A DNA stretch of 64,000 bases from Myxococcus xanthus (GTDB lineage Bacteria > Myxococcota > Myxococcia > Myxococcales > Myxococcaceae), in assembly GCF_013116825.1 (NCBI RefSeq), contig NZ_JABFNS010000036.1, positions 1 through 64,000 of the forward strand, read 5' to 3'. Positions within the stretch are counted from its first letter, which is position 1. Every line of letters begins with the position of its first letter. The notes below the pieces were generated by a model, which saw only the letters and a program-made list of their open reading frames with translations, was not told the DNA's origin and ran no database searches. The position numbers were made by a program, and so were the translations under genes. Of the stretch, positions 55,592-64,000 are shown in pieces.

Positions 55592-57091
55592 TCAGGCGCT
55601 GGGCTGGAGGGCTGCGTCAGGTGGCTCTGCGGCGCGTCGACGTTTCCACTCGTGGGGTAGCAGCTCGCCGATGCGCGAGTTGGGGTGCGTCTGCACGCAC
55701 AGCAGGACGTCCGCGAGGTACGCCTCGGGGTTGACCTGGTTGGCTTCGCAGGTGGCCACCAGCGCGTAGAGGCCCGCGAGGTTTTCGCCCGCGGCCTCGT
55801 GGCCGACGAAGAGGAAGTTTTTGCGGCCCAGAGCCGCTTTCCGTAGCGCCGCCTCGGAGCGGTTGTTGTCCAAGGGCAGGCGCTCATTCTCGACGAAGCG
55901 CGTGAGGGCCTCCCACTGCTTCAGCGCGTAGGAAATGGCTTGGCCCAGCGGACTCTTGGGCAGGTGGCGCGTCGCCTGTGTTTCGAGCCAGTCGTGCAGC
56001 TTGGCGAGGACGGGGGCGCTGTGCAATTGGCGCAGCTCGCGGTGAGCGGCGGTGCGCACCATGTTCGCATCGCGAGCCTGCGCCTCCACTCGGTAGAGTG
56101 CGAGGATGAAGTCCAGGGCGTCACGCGCCTCGGGCGCGGTGGCCAGCGCGTCGAAGAAGCGGCGACGCACGTGGGCCCAGCAGCCGACGCGTACCCGGCC
56201 CTTTGGCAGCGTCACCGCGTTGTAGCCGGTATACGCGTCCACCACGAGGGAGCCTACGGTGCCGCCCAGGACTTCCTTGGGCGTCTTGCTGGCGCGGCCC
56301 ATGCTGAAGCGGTAGCCGATGAGCCATTCGCCCGCCTCATTCTGGGTGAGGAAAGTCCACAGGTAGCCCAGACGCGTCTTCTTCACGTCCAGCACGCGCA
56401 GCGGCGTCTCGTCCGCCCACACCACGTCCGCGGACGCAATGCATTGCAAGAGGTGCTGCGATAAGGGCAGCAATACCGAGGCGGCTTGGTGGAAGAGGTC
56501 CGTCAGCGTGCTGCGACTCATGGGCACGCCGCTTCTCTCCACCCGCTGGGCCAGCCGGTGCAGCGGCATGGCGTCCGCGCACTTCGACGTCACCACGTGC
56601 GCGATGAAGCCAGGGCCGTACTCGCCTCTGTCCACCACGCGGGCCGGAGGCGGCGCGGTGACGACGCCCTTGCCGCACGTGCAGGCCAGCACTTCCTGCA
56701 CGTGCACCTGCCGCTCGAAGCGCGCCGGAATGTGCTCGAAGAGCACCGAGGTGCGGCCCTTGCCCAGCGGCCTCAAGTCCTCGCCGCCGCATGCCGGGCA
56801 GTGGCGCTCCTCGGCGGGCACCGCGTGGCGAATCTCCCGCGACGGGGCCTCCTCCGCCTTCCGGGCGGCCCTCTCTCGGCGCTTCTTCTTCGCGGCCTCG
56901 GCCTGGGCCGCCGTGGCGTCCGCATCCCCTCGCAGCTCGGCGGCCACCGTCGGCAGCTTCTCCGTCCTGCGGCCGAAGACGTGGCGCTCCAGTGTCGCCA
57001 TCTTCGCTTCCAGCGACGTCAGGCGCTCCTTGAGTTCCTCCGCCTCCTCGCGCCAGGGACAGAAGTGGTCTTGCGGGAGCTCGCGGGGCAC
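55592..57091 (-). CDS. tnpC: IS66 transposase TnpC
   Basis: 499 aa. An N-terminal leucine-zipper-like helix (ELKERLTSLEAKMATLERHVFG) is followed by a zinc finger (CPACGG ... CTCGKG), then the DDE core: VVWADETPLRV (Asp), LVVDAYTGYN (Asp) and NNRSEAALRKAALGRKNFLF with the Glu. The full family length is kept. Lies 46 bp after tnpB. Confidence 0.93.
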   Translation of the reverse strand: MPRELPQDHFCPWREEAEELKERLTSLEAKMATLERHVFGRRTEKLPTVAAELRGDADATAAQAEAAKKKRRERAARKAEEAPSREIRHAVPAEERHCPACGGEDLRPLGKGRTSVLFEHIPARFERQVHVQEVLACTCGKGVVTAPPPARVVDRGEYGPGFIAHVVTSKCADAMPLHRLAQRVERSGVPMSRSTLTDLFHQAASVLLPLSQHLLQCIASADVVWADETPLRVLDVKKTRLGYLWTFLTQNEAGEWLIGYRFSMGRASKTPKEVLGGTVGSLVVDAYTGYNAVTLPKGRVRVGCWAHVRRRFFDALATAPEARDALDFILALYRVEAQARDANMVRTAAHRELRQLHSAPVLAKLHDWLETQATRHLPKSPLGQAISYALKQWEALTRFVENERLPLDNNRSEAALRKAALGRKNFLFVGHEAAGENLAGLYALVATCEANQVNPEAYLADVLLCVQTHPNSRIGELLPHEWKRRRAAEPPDAALQPSA

Positions 57092-57137
57092 TCCGCCACA
57101 ACACGCCGCCGCCGCGCTGCGTCCCGGACTCCTCGCC

Positions 57138-57503
57138 TCAGCTGCCCGTGCGCCCGGGAGGCGTCCAGGCGGGCTGGCGCCTCACCTGGGCCACGTCGAT
57201 GCCGTCCAGCAGCATCGCCAACTGCGTGGCGTCCAGGTGCACCGCCTGCGCGTCCGCGTCCACCGGCGGCAGCCGGAAGCGGCCCGTCTCCAGCCGCTTG
57301 TACAGCAGCACGAAGCCGCCCCGACTCCACGTCAGCACCTTGATGCGGTCCCCTCGCCTCGAGACGAAGGCGAAGAGGTGCCCCGAGTAGACATCCTCGC
57401 CCCACTCGGCGCGCACCAGCGCCATGAGTCCATCTATCGACTTGCGCATGTCCACCGGCGCGGTGGCCAGCACCACGCGCACCGAGGCTGGAAGGGCAAA
57501 CAC
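57138..57503 (-). CDS. tnpB: IS66 accessory protein TnpB
   Basis: 121 aa. Start chosen at GTG 57503 (FALPASVRVVLAT), four bases after the tnpA stop; the longer frame to 57584 overlaps tnpA. APVDMRKSIDGL and FAFVSRRGDRIKVL are diagnostic of IS66 Orf2. It is needed together with TnpC in characterised elements. Confidence 0.9.
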   Translation of the reverse strand: MFALPASVRVVLATAPVDMRKSIDGLMALVRAEWGEDVYSGHLFAFVSRRGDRIKVLTWSRGGFVLLYKRLETGRFRLPPVDADAQAVHLDATQLAMLLDGIDVAQVRRQPAWTPPGRTGS

Positions 57504-57507
57504 CGCC

Positions 57508-57822
57508 TCACCGCCCCAGCGCGGCGACGAGCCGGGCCACGTACCCCACGTCAGTACCCACAGCAAAGCGCAGGCGAGCCCCACCTTCCGCGATGACCTC
57601 CACGAAGGTGGTGCTCGCCTCCACGGGGGGCATCACCTGGACTGGCAGCAGGCGCACCGCCTCGGCCTTCGCCGCCAGGTGCCGGCGTCGCCGGTACACC
57701 CACGACTGCACCGTGCTCAGCCGCACGCCCCGCTGCCGCGCGAACTCCACCTGCGTCAGCCCGCTGGCCTCGAAAGACTCCGCGACCTGGAACCACTCCT
57801 GCTTCTCCACCGACTTCGACAT
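57508..57822 (-). CDS. tnpA: IS66 accessory protein TnpA
   Basis: 104 aa. Helix-turn-helix (SGLTQVEFARQRGVRLSTVQSW) near the N-terminus, then a basic linker and a beta-rich C-terminus. First gene of the tnpA-tnpB-tnpC operon, 49 bp inside the right end of the element. Confidence 0.88.
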   Translation of the reverse strand: MSKSVEKQEWFQVAESFEASGLTQVEFARQRGVRLSTVQSWVYRRRRHLAAKAEAVRLLPVQVMPPVEASTTFVEVIAEGGARLRFAVGTDVGYVARLVAALGR

Positions 57823-58096
57823 GCTCGCCAGCGTCCTCGGCGGCGGCTCTCACCTCAACGCCTCTCAGCACGTCCTTGGCCGGACGCTTACCCTGCCTCG
57901 GACTCGTCCTGTTCCCATGCGCACTCGCGGGTGCCGTCCTGGGATGGAAGCACCTACGCGCAGTCAGGGCCGGACAGGCGCCGGATGTTGAACGCCGCCA
58001 TGCCCTGGCTGCGGTGCTCCTCGGCGCACTGGGGTTTCCGTTTTCGTTCGTCCTGAACGTGTTCGTGCACAGCCGCTGGTAGGCCAGATGGCAACG

Positions 58097-58909
58097 TCAT
58101 GCGGCCTCCTTCTCGCTCAGGCCGCGAGCACGGAGGAATGCCTCCATTCGAGGCCACTGGGCGCCGAGGTAGTTGAACTCTCCAGGCCGGACTGGCCCCA
58201 CGCCCTTCAGTTCCTCGTCCGGGGTGCCGCCGCCCCCCTCCATGGCGAGCGCGTCCCAGGAGAAAGCCCGAATAACTCGAAGCTGATTGCGGACAAGAAC
58301 GCTGGACTTTTCAATCGCCTCTCGACGGTCGTCGAGCAAACGCACCGTCGCACCGTGACGTTCCTCTCGGCACAGGATGAGCAGCTCCCCTAACGAGAAG
58401 CTCGCATCGCCTGGCCTGCGGCGACGATGGGCTTCTTCCAGCCATTGCCGTGCCTCGACCAGGTCTCCTTGGAGGGCGAGACAGGCCGCCAACATGTCGG
58501 GGGCACGAACGTAGACGTCGGGTACTTCCTTGGTACGCCACCCACGAGAGAGCGCCAAGAGTCCCGAGCGTGCGGCGTCCACATGCCCTTGGAACAACGC
58601 ACACAACGCAAGGTGGAAGCGCGTCAGTACGCGCTCCGGAGGGCGGAGGGCGTAGCCGTCAGCATCTTCGAGCGCGCGTTGGGCAGCTCCGAGATCGCCA
58701 GCATCAAGCAGCGCGGCCCCCCTCTCACAGAGCGCCGCCCACTTCCGGAATCTCCATGACGTGTAGCCAATAAAGGTGAGGAAGATGGCGAGAAGCAACG
58801 CGGTCTGGACCCATACCATCGCCCGCTCGTCAGGCTTCCGCGCGAGCCAGACAGCGCCCATGGAACCTGCAACCGAACCTAGAACGACCACAATGCCTGG
58901 ATGCCTCAC
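58097..58909 (-). CDS. Membrane-anchored TPR-like protein, 270 aa
   Basis: Two transmembrane segments (residues 4-23 and 33-50) are followed by about 200 residues of helical repeats with TPR-like spacing (ALLDAGDLGAAQRALEDADG, ALFQGHVDAARSGLLALSRG). It lies downstream of the pseudo-M48 gene on the same strand with 53 bp between them. Probably the last member of the toxin/immunity-like operon, but the link is positional only. The stretch between 58909 and 58963 has nothing notable. Confidence 0.7.
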   Translation of the reverse strand: MRHPGIVVVLGSVAGSMGAVWLARKPDERAMVWVQTALLLAIFLTFIGYTSWRFRKWAALCERGAALLDAGDLGAAQRALEDADGYALRPPERVLTRFHLALCALFQGHVDAARSGLLALSRGWRTKEVPDVYVRAPDMLAACLALQGDLVEARQWLEEAHRRRRPGDASFSLGELLILCREERHGATVRLLDDRREAIEKSSVLVRNQLRVIRAFSWDALAMEGGGGTPDEELKGVGPVRPGEFNYLGAQWPRMEAFLRARGLSEKEAA

Positions 58910-58962
58910 TTTTCACCCCCCGCTCGGGAACACAACGAGGAAACTCACTCGTCTGGCCCACC

Positions 58963-61020
58963 TTAATTAATCGCCCGCGTGCCGCTGCAGCGAAGCTCCG
59001 CCTCCACGTAGAATTGGGAAAGCGAATGCTCTCGAAGCGCCTGGCGCGAGCGCATGTAGCGATATGCTCGAACAAAGGGCAGGCACACTGAATCTCCAAC
59101 TCGCACCTGAGACTCCTCAAGCCTCGCTCGAGGGATCCACTGTCCACCCAACCTGCGCACCAACACCTCACCCAAGAACGCCCCGACAAGTGGCACTGTC
59201 GACTCATCGATTTTCCAGCGTTCGAACGACTCCGGAAAATTCTCCTCCCAGAAGTGCGCATCAATATCCGCGAGCGACTCAGGGGTTGAATCAAAGACGG
59301 ACGGAACCGGCACATGCAGCAACGCAACCAGGTATTCCGCAAGGAGCGAATAGTGCTCGACGGCACCCTCGACATCCTCAACATCGCAGCTTGAGGCCGC
59401 CTCAACAGGAAGCCACTCCTCCATCTGCTGAGCACGGACTGCATCTACCGTCACCAACTGCTGAACCAGCTTCTGAAGCTGTTGAGTCTCCCCCTCCCCA
59501 GTCTCGGGTTCAGCTTCAAGAATCTCGATGACGCGCCGGTAGGTCGTACGAGCATCAGAGATTCGCCCCAACTCGTGCTGCACTTTGGCGATTCTCTTGA
59601 GAAGCAGCGCCAGAACTTTGGGATATTCAATCACGCCCTCCAACTGCCGCGCTGCAAAAAGAAGTTCATCCGGCGCAGTCGGATAGCCCTCCTTCCCCAT
59701 TTCACAAGCATCCCAACAAGCCGCTATGGCACAAGCAGTCCTCTCTTGAAAAGCCACATCCGCCTCACCCGGCACCGACGGCAAGTCATGCCCCTTTGCC
59801 ATCAACCGGGCATCATTCTCCTGCCCAATCTCACGTGTGAGTTCCTCGGCCATTTCTACAGGCCGAGCAATGAGACTGAACGCGGGGGAGCCGTCCTGAG
59901 ACACTTGGGGCGCGATGCCGCTTATTCGAGCGACGCGTACACGAGAGGCCGGAATCTGCTTGTTCTCCTCCGCCGTGTCGCGATTCCAGAACGAATGAAA
60001 CCTCAGCTCCCGAAGAAGACGTGGGGACTGCTCCTCCATTGCATCCACGCACCGATAAACATTACGACACGAGAGGTCCAGACCACGCATATAGGTCAAC
60101 AACGGCTCCACGATGCGGCTGTATCGTTCCGAAACGCGTGCATGCCCCACAATGGCCGAAGCGAGCACTTCTCCGCCATACAGTTGCGCAGCAGCCTGGT
60201 CCGCCTGCAACCTGCCCAGACGCAACTCATGGCCTGCAAGTTCAACCTGCATTAGGGCACAGGGCCGCGCGACCCAGAACATGGGGTTCAAGATTGGATA
60301 CTTGATGAGCGCCATCGCCCCCATCAGCGAGGACTCTCCACGACTCTTGATGGCCAGCAAGCGAAAGTCCCCGTGACGAAACCGACAATACGACAGGGCG
60401 ACCAGCGCCTTCAGTTCGCTGCTCGACAACTCCTTCACGAGGGGGAACCCAAGCAAAAGGGTTCGTTCACCGCGCCCGGCGAGTACCTTCCACAGCGGTC
60501 CATCCTCGGCGACGCCAACACTTGGGGCTGCCAGCAGTATCACCTTATCCACCATCCGCATTCCCATCGCATCAGCAACCTCAGTGAGCGTCGCAAACAA
60601 CCGAGGCTCCTCTTCCTTTGAAACAAGCCGCCCAAGAAATCGGTCCGGAGGGAAGAGGTTGCGGCCCCTGAGCATTGAAAGCAGTGAGACGGCACCGGCC
60701 GCAGACGCAGCCACGAGCACCTTGGCGGAAGGTGACGGCACTCGCATCACCTCGTTCAGCACTACGGCAACGGAGAGCACAAGAATTAAAGGGAGTGAGA
60801 TACAGATGAGCACGCTCACGGCCCAAACTATCAGTCTGAGTAGCCATCGAAGCCAGGCGCGCTGAAGTATCTTCTCATCGAGACGGGCCTGCGCTTCTGC
60901 CGCAGACAAATGCGCCCCCTCAAGGCGCAAGAACAGCGCATTGATTGATAGCAGTACACGCGGCACCACCAGGACGCCGATTCCTAGTCCCACCGTCAAC
61001 CACAGTCCGAAGCTCAGCAC
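58963..61020 (-). CDS. Membrane protein with inactive M48-like domain and immunity-like C-terminal module
   Basis: 685 aa. Transmembrane segments at about 5-27, 60-90 and 105-120, then an M48-metallopeptidase-like domain (RLFATLTEVADAMG, ERTLLLGFPLVKEL). Where M48 enzymes have HExxH after (A/V)LAH, this protein reads VALSYCRFRHGD, so both zinc His and the catalytic Glu are missing. Residues about 560-680 (VPSVFDSTPESLADIDAHFW ... LGEVLVRRLGGQWI ... VRAYRYMRSRQAL) match the C-terminus of the next gene upstream. Catalysis is not expected; a binding or immunity role is more likely. Confidence 0.75.
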   Translation of the reverse strand: MLSFGLWLTVGLGIGVLVVPRVLLSINALFLRLEGAHLSAAEAQARLDEKILQRAWLRWLLRLIVWAVSVLICISLPLILVLSVAVVLNEVMRVPSPSAKVLVAASAAGAVSLLSMLRGRNLFPPDRFLGRLVSKEEEPRLFATLTEVADAMGMRMVDKVILLAAPSVGVAEDGPLWKVLAGRGERTLLLGFPLVKELSSSELKALVALSYCRFRHGDFRLLAIKSRGESSLMGAMALIKYPILNPMFWVARPCALMQVELAGHELRLGRLQADQAAAQLYGGEVLASAIVGHARVSERYSRIVEPLLTYMRGLDLSCRNVYRCVDAMEEQSPRLLRELRFHSFWNRDTAEENKQIPASRVRVARISGIAPQVSQDGSPAFSLIARPVEMAEELTREIGQENDARLMAKGHDLPSVPGEADVAFQERTACAIAACWDACEMGKEGYPTAPDELLFAARQLEGVIEYPKVLALLLKRIAKVQHELGRISDARTTYRRVIEILEAEPETGEGETQQLQKLVQQLVTVDAVRAQQMEEWLPVEAASSCDVEDVEGAVEHYSLLAEYLVALLHVPVPSVFDSTPESLADIDAHFWEENFPESFERWKIDESTVPLVGAFLGEVLVRRLGGQWIPRARLEESQVRVGDSVCLPFVRAYRYMRSRQALREHSLSQFYVEAELRCSGTRAIN

Positions 61021-61024
61021 GGGT

Positions 61025-61144
61025 GTCGTCTCCTAGGCCGGCGGCATGATGGCCGCACCAAGGGCAGCTTCACAATCCCGAAGCCGCCATCACAACCGGA
61101 GTGGTGGTCCTGCAACGCCGACGCCCGTTGGCCTAGGTGACGAC
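61025..61144. repeat. Inverted repeat between the two related immunity-like genes
   Basis: GTCGTCTCCTAGGCC (61025-61039) and its complement with one mismatch (61130-61144), around a 90-bp GC-rich centre. It nearly fills the 138-bp gap. Confidence 0.6.
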
Positions 61145-61158
61145 GGTCGCCCTCAAAC

Positions 61159-62493
61159 TCAGGGCCGGTACCGCTCCGCCTCATGGAAGAACTGCGTGAG
61201 CGAGTAGTCCAGCAGAGACTGGCGGGACTGCATGTACCGGCGGGCCCGGAGGAAGGGCAACCAAACGCGCTTGCCCACGCGCACCTGGGACTCATCCATC
61301 TTCTGCCGCAGCACCCACGTCCCTCCCAACCGCCGCACCAACACGTCCCCCAGGTAGGCGCCTAGAGCCGGTATCGTGTGTCCGTCGAGGACGTCGCGCG
61401 TGTAGCGCTCGGGGAAGCGGGTCTTCCAGAAGTGGAAGTCGAGGTCTGTCAGCGACTCAGGCGTCTCCTTCATGATGGAGGGCACATCCGTGTGAAGCAC
61501 AGCCACGAGTCCTTCAGACAAGTCGCCGTAGGACTCGAGGACACGCGCCGGAGTCGCCACGTCCGAGGGATGAGCGACAGGGAGCCACTCCTCCGGCACC
61601 GGCGGTCGGAAGGCGTTGAGTTCGGCAATCTTCCGTTGCCGCTCGCTGATGGCGAACTCGTCCGGCAGCCGAGAGAGGAACGGCGCCACGTCAGGGTGGA
61701 AGCGCGGCTCGACAGGTACGAGCGCGGCACTGCGCTCCCGCAACTTGCACAGCACCGTGTCGAAGTTGAGGTCCGACCGCAGGTGGACGTGGGCTCGGGC
61801 CTGCACCACACGCGCCTCCTCACTCGCGAACTCGGCAGCAGTCGGCCATAGCACCACGAGGACGGAGCCGTTGGGTAGCTCCTCCACGAGGTGCGCGGGA
61901 GTCGAGAGCATCCGTTGTCGGCCTACGGACTCCACCAGTTTCGGACCGAAGATATTCAACCAGAACAGCTCATAAATCTTGTCGAACCCGTCCCGCCTCC
62001 ATGTCTCATCGTCACGACCAAAGGCAGGACTATCGGTAAGGCCCCAGTCAGCCGTACTGTGCGCAGCAGCATAATGAGACGGGTACCGAGAGGCCCAGGC
62101 ACGAACCATTGCCACAAAACCACGGCTAGCCTCCTCCTGTGCAAAAAATGAGACCGGTTGAACATGAAGACTGACGCTCAAGTCGGGTTCAGCTTGCGTA
62201 AGTCCAAGAGTAAGCGACAACGACACGCCGGGATTCTCTGAGCGAAATAGCCCAATGGTCGATCCGTAGGCGTCGCGTCGTTCGTCAATCGCGCGCAGCA
62301 CGGCGTCTCGGGAGTATTTTCGGCTCCGCTTCGCCTTAACAAGCGTTGGCGCCCAACCAGCTGCATACTTCTCAAGAGCATCAAGGAATGGCGCCACCTC
62401 AGACTCCACCCCATCCTTCGGATTAAATGCCCCATCATAAAACAGGCGCAGACAATCTGCCTTGTTCAGATCGTGGATCGTCAGCGTCTTCAT
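61159..62493 (-). CDS. Immunity-like protein, 444 aa
   Basis: Start overlaps the toxin-like gene stop by 4 nt (ATGA). No signal peptide or membrane segment. The N-terminal 250 residues (ELFWLNIFGPKLVESVGRQR, LVEELPNGSVLVVLWPT) resemble type VI or polymorphic-toxin immunity proteins of the DUF3396-like kind; this is from pattern memory. The C-terminal 120 residues (VPSIMKETPESLTDLDFHFW ... LVRRLGGTWVL ... LRARRYMQSRQSL) are shared with the 58963 gene. The coupling to the toxin-like gene supports an immunity role. Confidence 0.7.
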   Translation of the reverse strand: MKTLTIHDLNKADCLRLFYDGAFNPKDGVESEVAPFLDALEKYAAGWAPTLVKAKRSRKYSRDAVLRAIDERRDAYGSTIGLFRSENPGVSLSLTLGLTQAEPDLSVSLHVQPVSFFAQEEASRGFVAMVRAWASRYPSHYAAAHSTADWGLTDSPAFGRDDETWRRDGFDKIYELFWLNIFGPKLVESVGRQRMLSTPAHLVEELPNGSVLVVLWPTAAEFASEEARVVQARAHVHLRSDLNFDTVLCKLRERSAALVPVEPRFHPDVAPFLSRLPDEFAISERQRKIAELNAFRPPVPEEWLPVAHPSDVATPARVLESYGDLSEGLVAVLHTDVPSIMKETPESLTDLDFHFWKTRFPERYTRDVLDGHTIPALGAYLGDVLVRRLGGTWVLRQKMDESQVRVGKRVWLPFLRARRYMQSRQSLLDYSLTQFFHEAERYRP

Positions 62494-64000
62494 TGAGAAA
62501 ACACCTCCACCCCAGTCCTCTTTTGCGCGTCGGTCGCCGCACGCGTAAACAGCCCAGTATCCTCGGGCAGGAGGCCCTTCTCCTCATAGACAAGGCGCAC
62601 TCGCTTTATCTCCGCCTGCTGGCGCATACCGTCCCGCACAATCTTGAGCGTTCCACCGTAGTATTTCATGGCGTTGCTGGCGTCCGTCCTCACCTGCACA
62701 GGTAGCGCATCTTCGCCCAGAACGGCCAAGTTCCGACTCTTGAAGCTGAACGTCTCCACCCGCGAGGGCTGACCCGGAGTGGTCCTCTTTTCGATGACAA
62801 GCACGTCCGCATAGCGAAGGTCCACCTTCGAGACTCCTACATGGGTCTCGATCTGTGGCTCGTCGAAGTCCTTGAGCCATTTCCGCTCGGCCCGCGGCTT
62901 CGCCGCATCCTCCTCCAGGATCGCGACCATCTTCCTCTCGAACGCCATACCCCGGGCATGGTAGTCACGCATCCCCTTGTAGCCCTCCCACAGCAAGGGC
63001 CCCTTGACGGCATCACCGTCCTGAATTTCCTTCAGCCGGCTCTTGCGATAGGCGACGTACTCCTGCCAGCGCGGCGCCCCCTGCTCGACTCCCGGCGGTG
63101 GCTCCTCCAGCTTCGGTGCCTGTTCCTTCAGCAGCTTCACATCCTTCGGGAGCCGTGGACCCGAGGACTCCAGCTCCGCCTGGAGCAGCTTGGCCCTCGC
63201 GGACTCCGTTGCGCCCACCTTGGCGTCCTGGGCGAAGAGGTCCAAGTTGTCGAACTGCTTTTTTCTCGCCGACGACTGGACAGGCTCGCGACGCGCCCCT
63301 CCTCTCGTCGTTGCAGCCTTGGAGGTCTCCCGACTTGCCGCCTGCGCCTCCGCAGCGGACGCCTCGGCGTTCTTCTCGAAGAGGTCCAGGTTGTCGGACC
63401 ACTTCCCGGCTGAGCCCCTTGTGGCCACGGGCTTAGCGGACTCGCGGCTGGCCGACTCCATCAGCAGCACCTGAGCCTTCGCGGGGTTTCCGCGGGCCTC
63501 AATGATGGCGACGAAGCCAGGAGGCCCCGCTGTCAGAACGAAGCGGGCGACCTCGCGTTTACCCCGCATGAAGGCGAAGCCCTCGCGGATTGCGTCGGGG
63601 CCGACTAGCTCCTCCAGCTCCTTCACGACGGCCTTCAGCGCTTCAAAGTCCGATGCCGCGAGCCGCCGCAGACTCGCCCGCCCACCGGAGTTGGACTCCA
63701 CCAGGGCGCGTGCGCCCTTGCTCCCGGCGTACAGCGCCACCATCAGCGCGGCCGGCGCCAGTTCGCGCGTGGCCTGCTCGTACTTGCCCTGCGCCAGGGA
63801 GTACGCCCCATGCCCCGTCCCGGCCACCAGGTGGTAGAAGCCGACCGGCACACCGAAGGTGAGGGAGTCAAAGGCTCCCGCCGAGACACTTCCCGGCGAG
63901 TAGTGCCTCTCCATCAACGCCTTCTGCACTTCGTCGAGGGCGGCCTGATAGGGCGGGGGCATCTGCCCACGCATGGCCATGAGCTCCGTGTACCGGGCCT
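62490..64000 (-). CDS. Polymorphic-toxin-like protein with probable PD-(D/E)xK nuclease C-terminus, 5'-partial
   Basis: The frame is open past the window end (ARYTEL precedes MAMRGQ), so the start is outside. The visible 500 residues contain a helical region with a Gly-rich hydrophobic stretch (VGFYHLVAGTGHGAYSLAQG), a low-complexity Ala/Glu/Lys region holding two copies of (S/F)DNLDLF, then a C-terminal domain: MAFERKMVAILEE, DLRYADVLVIEK and VETFSFKSRNL, which fit the E..D..(E)xK pattern of restriction-endonuclease-fold toxins. It is followed at once by immunity-like genes, as in contact- or T6SS-delivered toxin loci. Confidence 0.65.
   Translation of the reverse strand, partial: ARYTELMAMRGQMPPPYQAALDEVQKALMERHYSPGSVSAGAFDSLTFGVPVGFYHLVAGTGHGAYSLAQGKYEQATRELAPAALMVALYAGSKGARALVESNSGGRASLRRLAASDFEALKAVVKELEELVGPDAIREGFAFMRGKREVARFVLTAGPPGFVAIIEARGNPAKAQVLLMESASRESAKPVATRGSAGKWSDNLDLFEKNAEASAAEAQAASRETSKAATTRGGARREPVQSSARKKQFDNLDLFAQDAKVGATESARAKLLQAELESSGPRLPKDVKLLKEQAPKLEEPPPGVEQGAPRWQEYVAYRKSRLKEIQDGDAVKGPLLWEGYKGMRDYHARGMAFERKMVAILEEDAAKPRAERKWLKDFDEPQIETHVGVSKVDLRYADVLVIEKRTTPGQPSRVETFSFKSRNLAVLGEDALPVQVRTDASNAMKYYGGTLKIVRDGMRQQAEIKRVRLVYEEKGLLPEDTGLFTRAATDAQKRTGVEVFSQ

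Larger units (their letters stand above)
55516..57891 (-). mobile_element. Complete IS66-family element, 2376 bp
   Basis: Terminal repeats of 21 bp begin GTAAC at 55516 and, on the other strand, GTAAG at 57891, with three mismatches; GTAAGCG starts are usual for the family. CCTGCCTC is duplicated exactly at 55508-55515 and 57892-57899, the 8-bp duplication expected for IS66. tnpA, tnpB and tnpC are all present and uninterrupted. The perfect duplication and intact genes point to recent insertion. Confidence 0.92.
55303..58082 (+). pseudogene. Zinc-finger membrane protein gene split by IS66
   Basis: ATG 55303 after GGCGAGGTAGCA. The first 71 codons (to 55515) carry a B-box-like zinc-binding pattern: CHLHQEQAAIDTCHRCGAFVC, shortened in sense to C-x2-H, C-x2-C, C-x2-C and CSPC. 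The frame then enters IS66. Removing 55516-57899 (element plus one copy of the 8-bp duplication) joins codon 71 directly and in frame to GLVLFPCALAGAVLGW ... VFVHSRW and a stop at 58082. The restored protein is about 131 aa with two transmembrane helices, a known myxobacterial layout. Confidence 0.85.

Noticed and set aside
56439-57596. 385-codon plus-strand frame
   Set aside because: Antisense to IS66 tnpC and tnpB.
1-64000. CRISPR array or rRNA gene
   Set aside because: No regularly spaced direct repeats with unique spacers and no rRNA-like sequence were seen.

Overview
The window is high-G+C DNA with the hallmarks of a myxobacterium, probably Myxococcaceae: a giant NRPS/PKS operon, several lipoproteins with an L-x-A-S-C type lipobox, VCBS and RCC1 repeat lipoproteins, polymorphic-toxin genes and many insertion sequences. 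This assignment comes from content and composition only.

Positions 1-21800 are the 3' part of a hybrid NRPS-PKS cluster. The order of domains and the adenylation codes (Cys with a thiazoline oxidase; Ser with epimerisation; heterocyclised Cys; Gly; one malonate; thioesterase) match althiomycin, a 50S-targeting thiazole-thiazoline-pyrrolinone antibiotic known from Myxococcus xanthus and Serratia. AlmA (5' end outside the window), AlmB and an alpha/beta hydrolase are joined by 1-nt stop/start overlaps. A convergent ABC-F ATPase lies just downstream.

Positions 23700-31500 are phage- or plasmid-like: a 5'-truncated tail-fibre-type gene, a frameshifted zinc-ribbon gene, then an array of small gene cassettes. 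Six of these start from near-identical promoters (TTG box, exactly 18 bp, AGAGCG + TGTATG), each followed by a GC-rich leader. The array includes two pairs of paralogues, a candidate DNA-binding protein and an amidoligase module (amidoligase, 67-aa basic protein, two gamma-glutamylcyclotransferase-like proteins, 80-aa protein). I regard this promoter-cassette array with its amidoligase module as the best candidate for an undescribed system.

Positions 31500-49100 are a patchwork of lipoproteins and mobile debris: an IS630-type element that carries a pRiA4b ORF-3-like passenger inside its terminal repeats, a frameshifted IS701 element, IS3 scraps, a VCBS-repeat glycosidase-like lipoprotein, a 1087-aa RCC1-repeat lipoprotein, a DUF429 gene, a truncated yggL-like gene, and a dispersed repeat that marks several gene fragments.

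Positions 49450-49660 hold a run of perfect hairpins ending in a strong intrinsic terminator, with no credible ORF: a candidate structured RNA. Then come a methyltransferase, two hypothetical genes, and a DUF262/DUF1524 (GmrSD-like) putative defence gene of visibly lower G+C flanked by two broken genes. An IS66 element (tnpA, tnpB, tnpC) with a perfect 8-bp target duplication splits a small zinc-finger membrane protein gene that can be rejoined in frame.

Positions 58097-64000, all on the minus strand, form a toxin/immunity-like locus: a large protein (5' end outside the window) with a probable nuclease C-terminus, overlapping by ATGA with an immunity-like gene, then a pseudo-M48 membrane protein that shares the same C-terminal module, then a TPR-like membrane protein.
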